Assembly: GCA_036388295.1 (NCBI GenBank)
Contig: DASVSC010000225.1
Coordinates: forward strand, 1-10,049
Direction of reading: 5' to 3'
Source of the DNA: RYN-431 sp036388295
Lineage (GTDB): Bacteria > Planctomycetota > Phycisphaerae > Tepidisphaerales > Tepidisphaeraceae
Length of the DNA stretch: 10,049 nucleotides
Both the position numbers and the translations under genes were made by a program. The notes below the pieces were generated by a model, which was not told where the DNA came from, did no database searches, and worked only from the letters and a program-made list of their open reading frames with translations. Positions 10,011 to 10,049 of the stretch are shown here, piece after piece. Position 1 is the first letter of the stretch; each line of letters starts with the position of its first letter.

Positions 10011-10042
10011 CCCCTCCCCTTGCGAGAGAGGCGGGGGAGGGG
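10011..10042. repeat. C-rich/G-rich inverted repeat at the window edge
   Basis: CCCCTCCCC (10011-10019) pairs perfectly with GGGGAGGGG (10034-10042) across a 14-nt loop. It resembles the dispersed CCCCTCCCC...GGGGAGGGG intergenic palindromes seen in several GC-rich genomes. The element may continue past the window end. Between the terminator and this repeat I see no gene. Confidence 0.65.
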
Positions 10043-10049
10043 TGATGGC

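Overview
The window holds the RNA polymerase core operon of a GC-rich bacterium. rpoB (beta, 1258 aa) and rpoC (beta', about 1468 aa) are both complete and both on the + strand. Beta' carries a large trigger-loop insertion of the Gram-negative type, so a Gram-negative-type lineage is likely. My best guess is Planctomycetota. That rests on remembered resemblance of the beta rifampicin-region sequence and on the accessory-rich operon, not on any search, so treat the phylum as tentative.

Layout. Positions 1-478 carry no convincing gene. They hold a perfect 23-bp inverted repeat (35-100), a plausible sigma70-type promoter with a consensus TTGACA box (143-170), and a roughly 300-nt leader with several predicted hairpins before rpoB. 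rpoB occupies 479-4255. The 1.2 kb between rpoB and rpoC is the unusual part. In order it holds: a 63-aa two-helix membrane protein whose GTG start overlaps the rpoB stop; a pair of REP-like palindromes; a BrnT-family toxin; a partner protein with an RHH-like C-terminus that is probably its antitoxin; a second small two-helix membrane protein; and a perfect 22-bp palindrome just upstream of rpoC. rpoC occupies 5482-9888 and is followed by a strong terminator hairpin (9925-9958). A C-rich/G-rich inverted repeat lies at the window's right edge.

How it fits together. RpoB and RpoC are the two large catalytic subunits and are normally adjacent or nearly so. Here a small toxin-antitoxin cassette and two membrane miniproteins sit between them, all in the same direction, with short gaps or overlaps and no terminator that I can see. 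The simplest reading is that they ride on the rpoB-rpoC transcript. Hand counts show that parts of the toxin/antitoxin stretch are clearly poorer in GC than the polymerase genes, while the second membrane gene is richer. This suggests an assembled insertion rather than an ancestral arrangement. The very large antisense open frames opposite rpoB and rpoC are codon-bias shadows and are not annotated.
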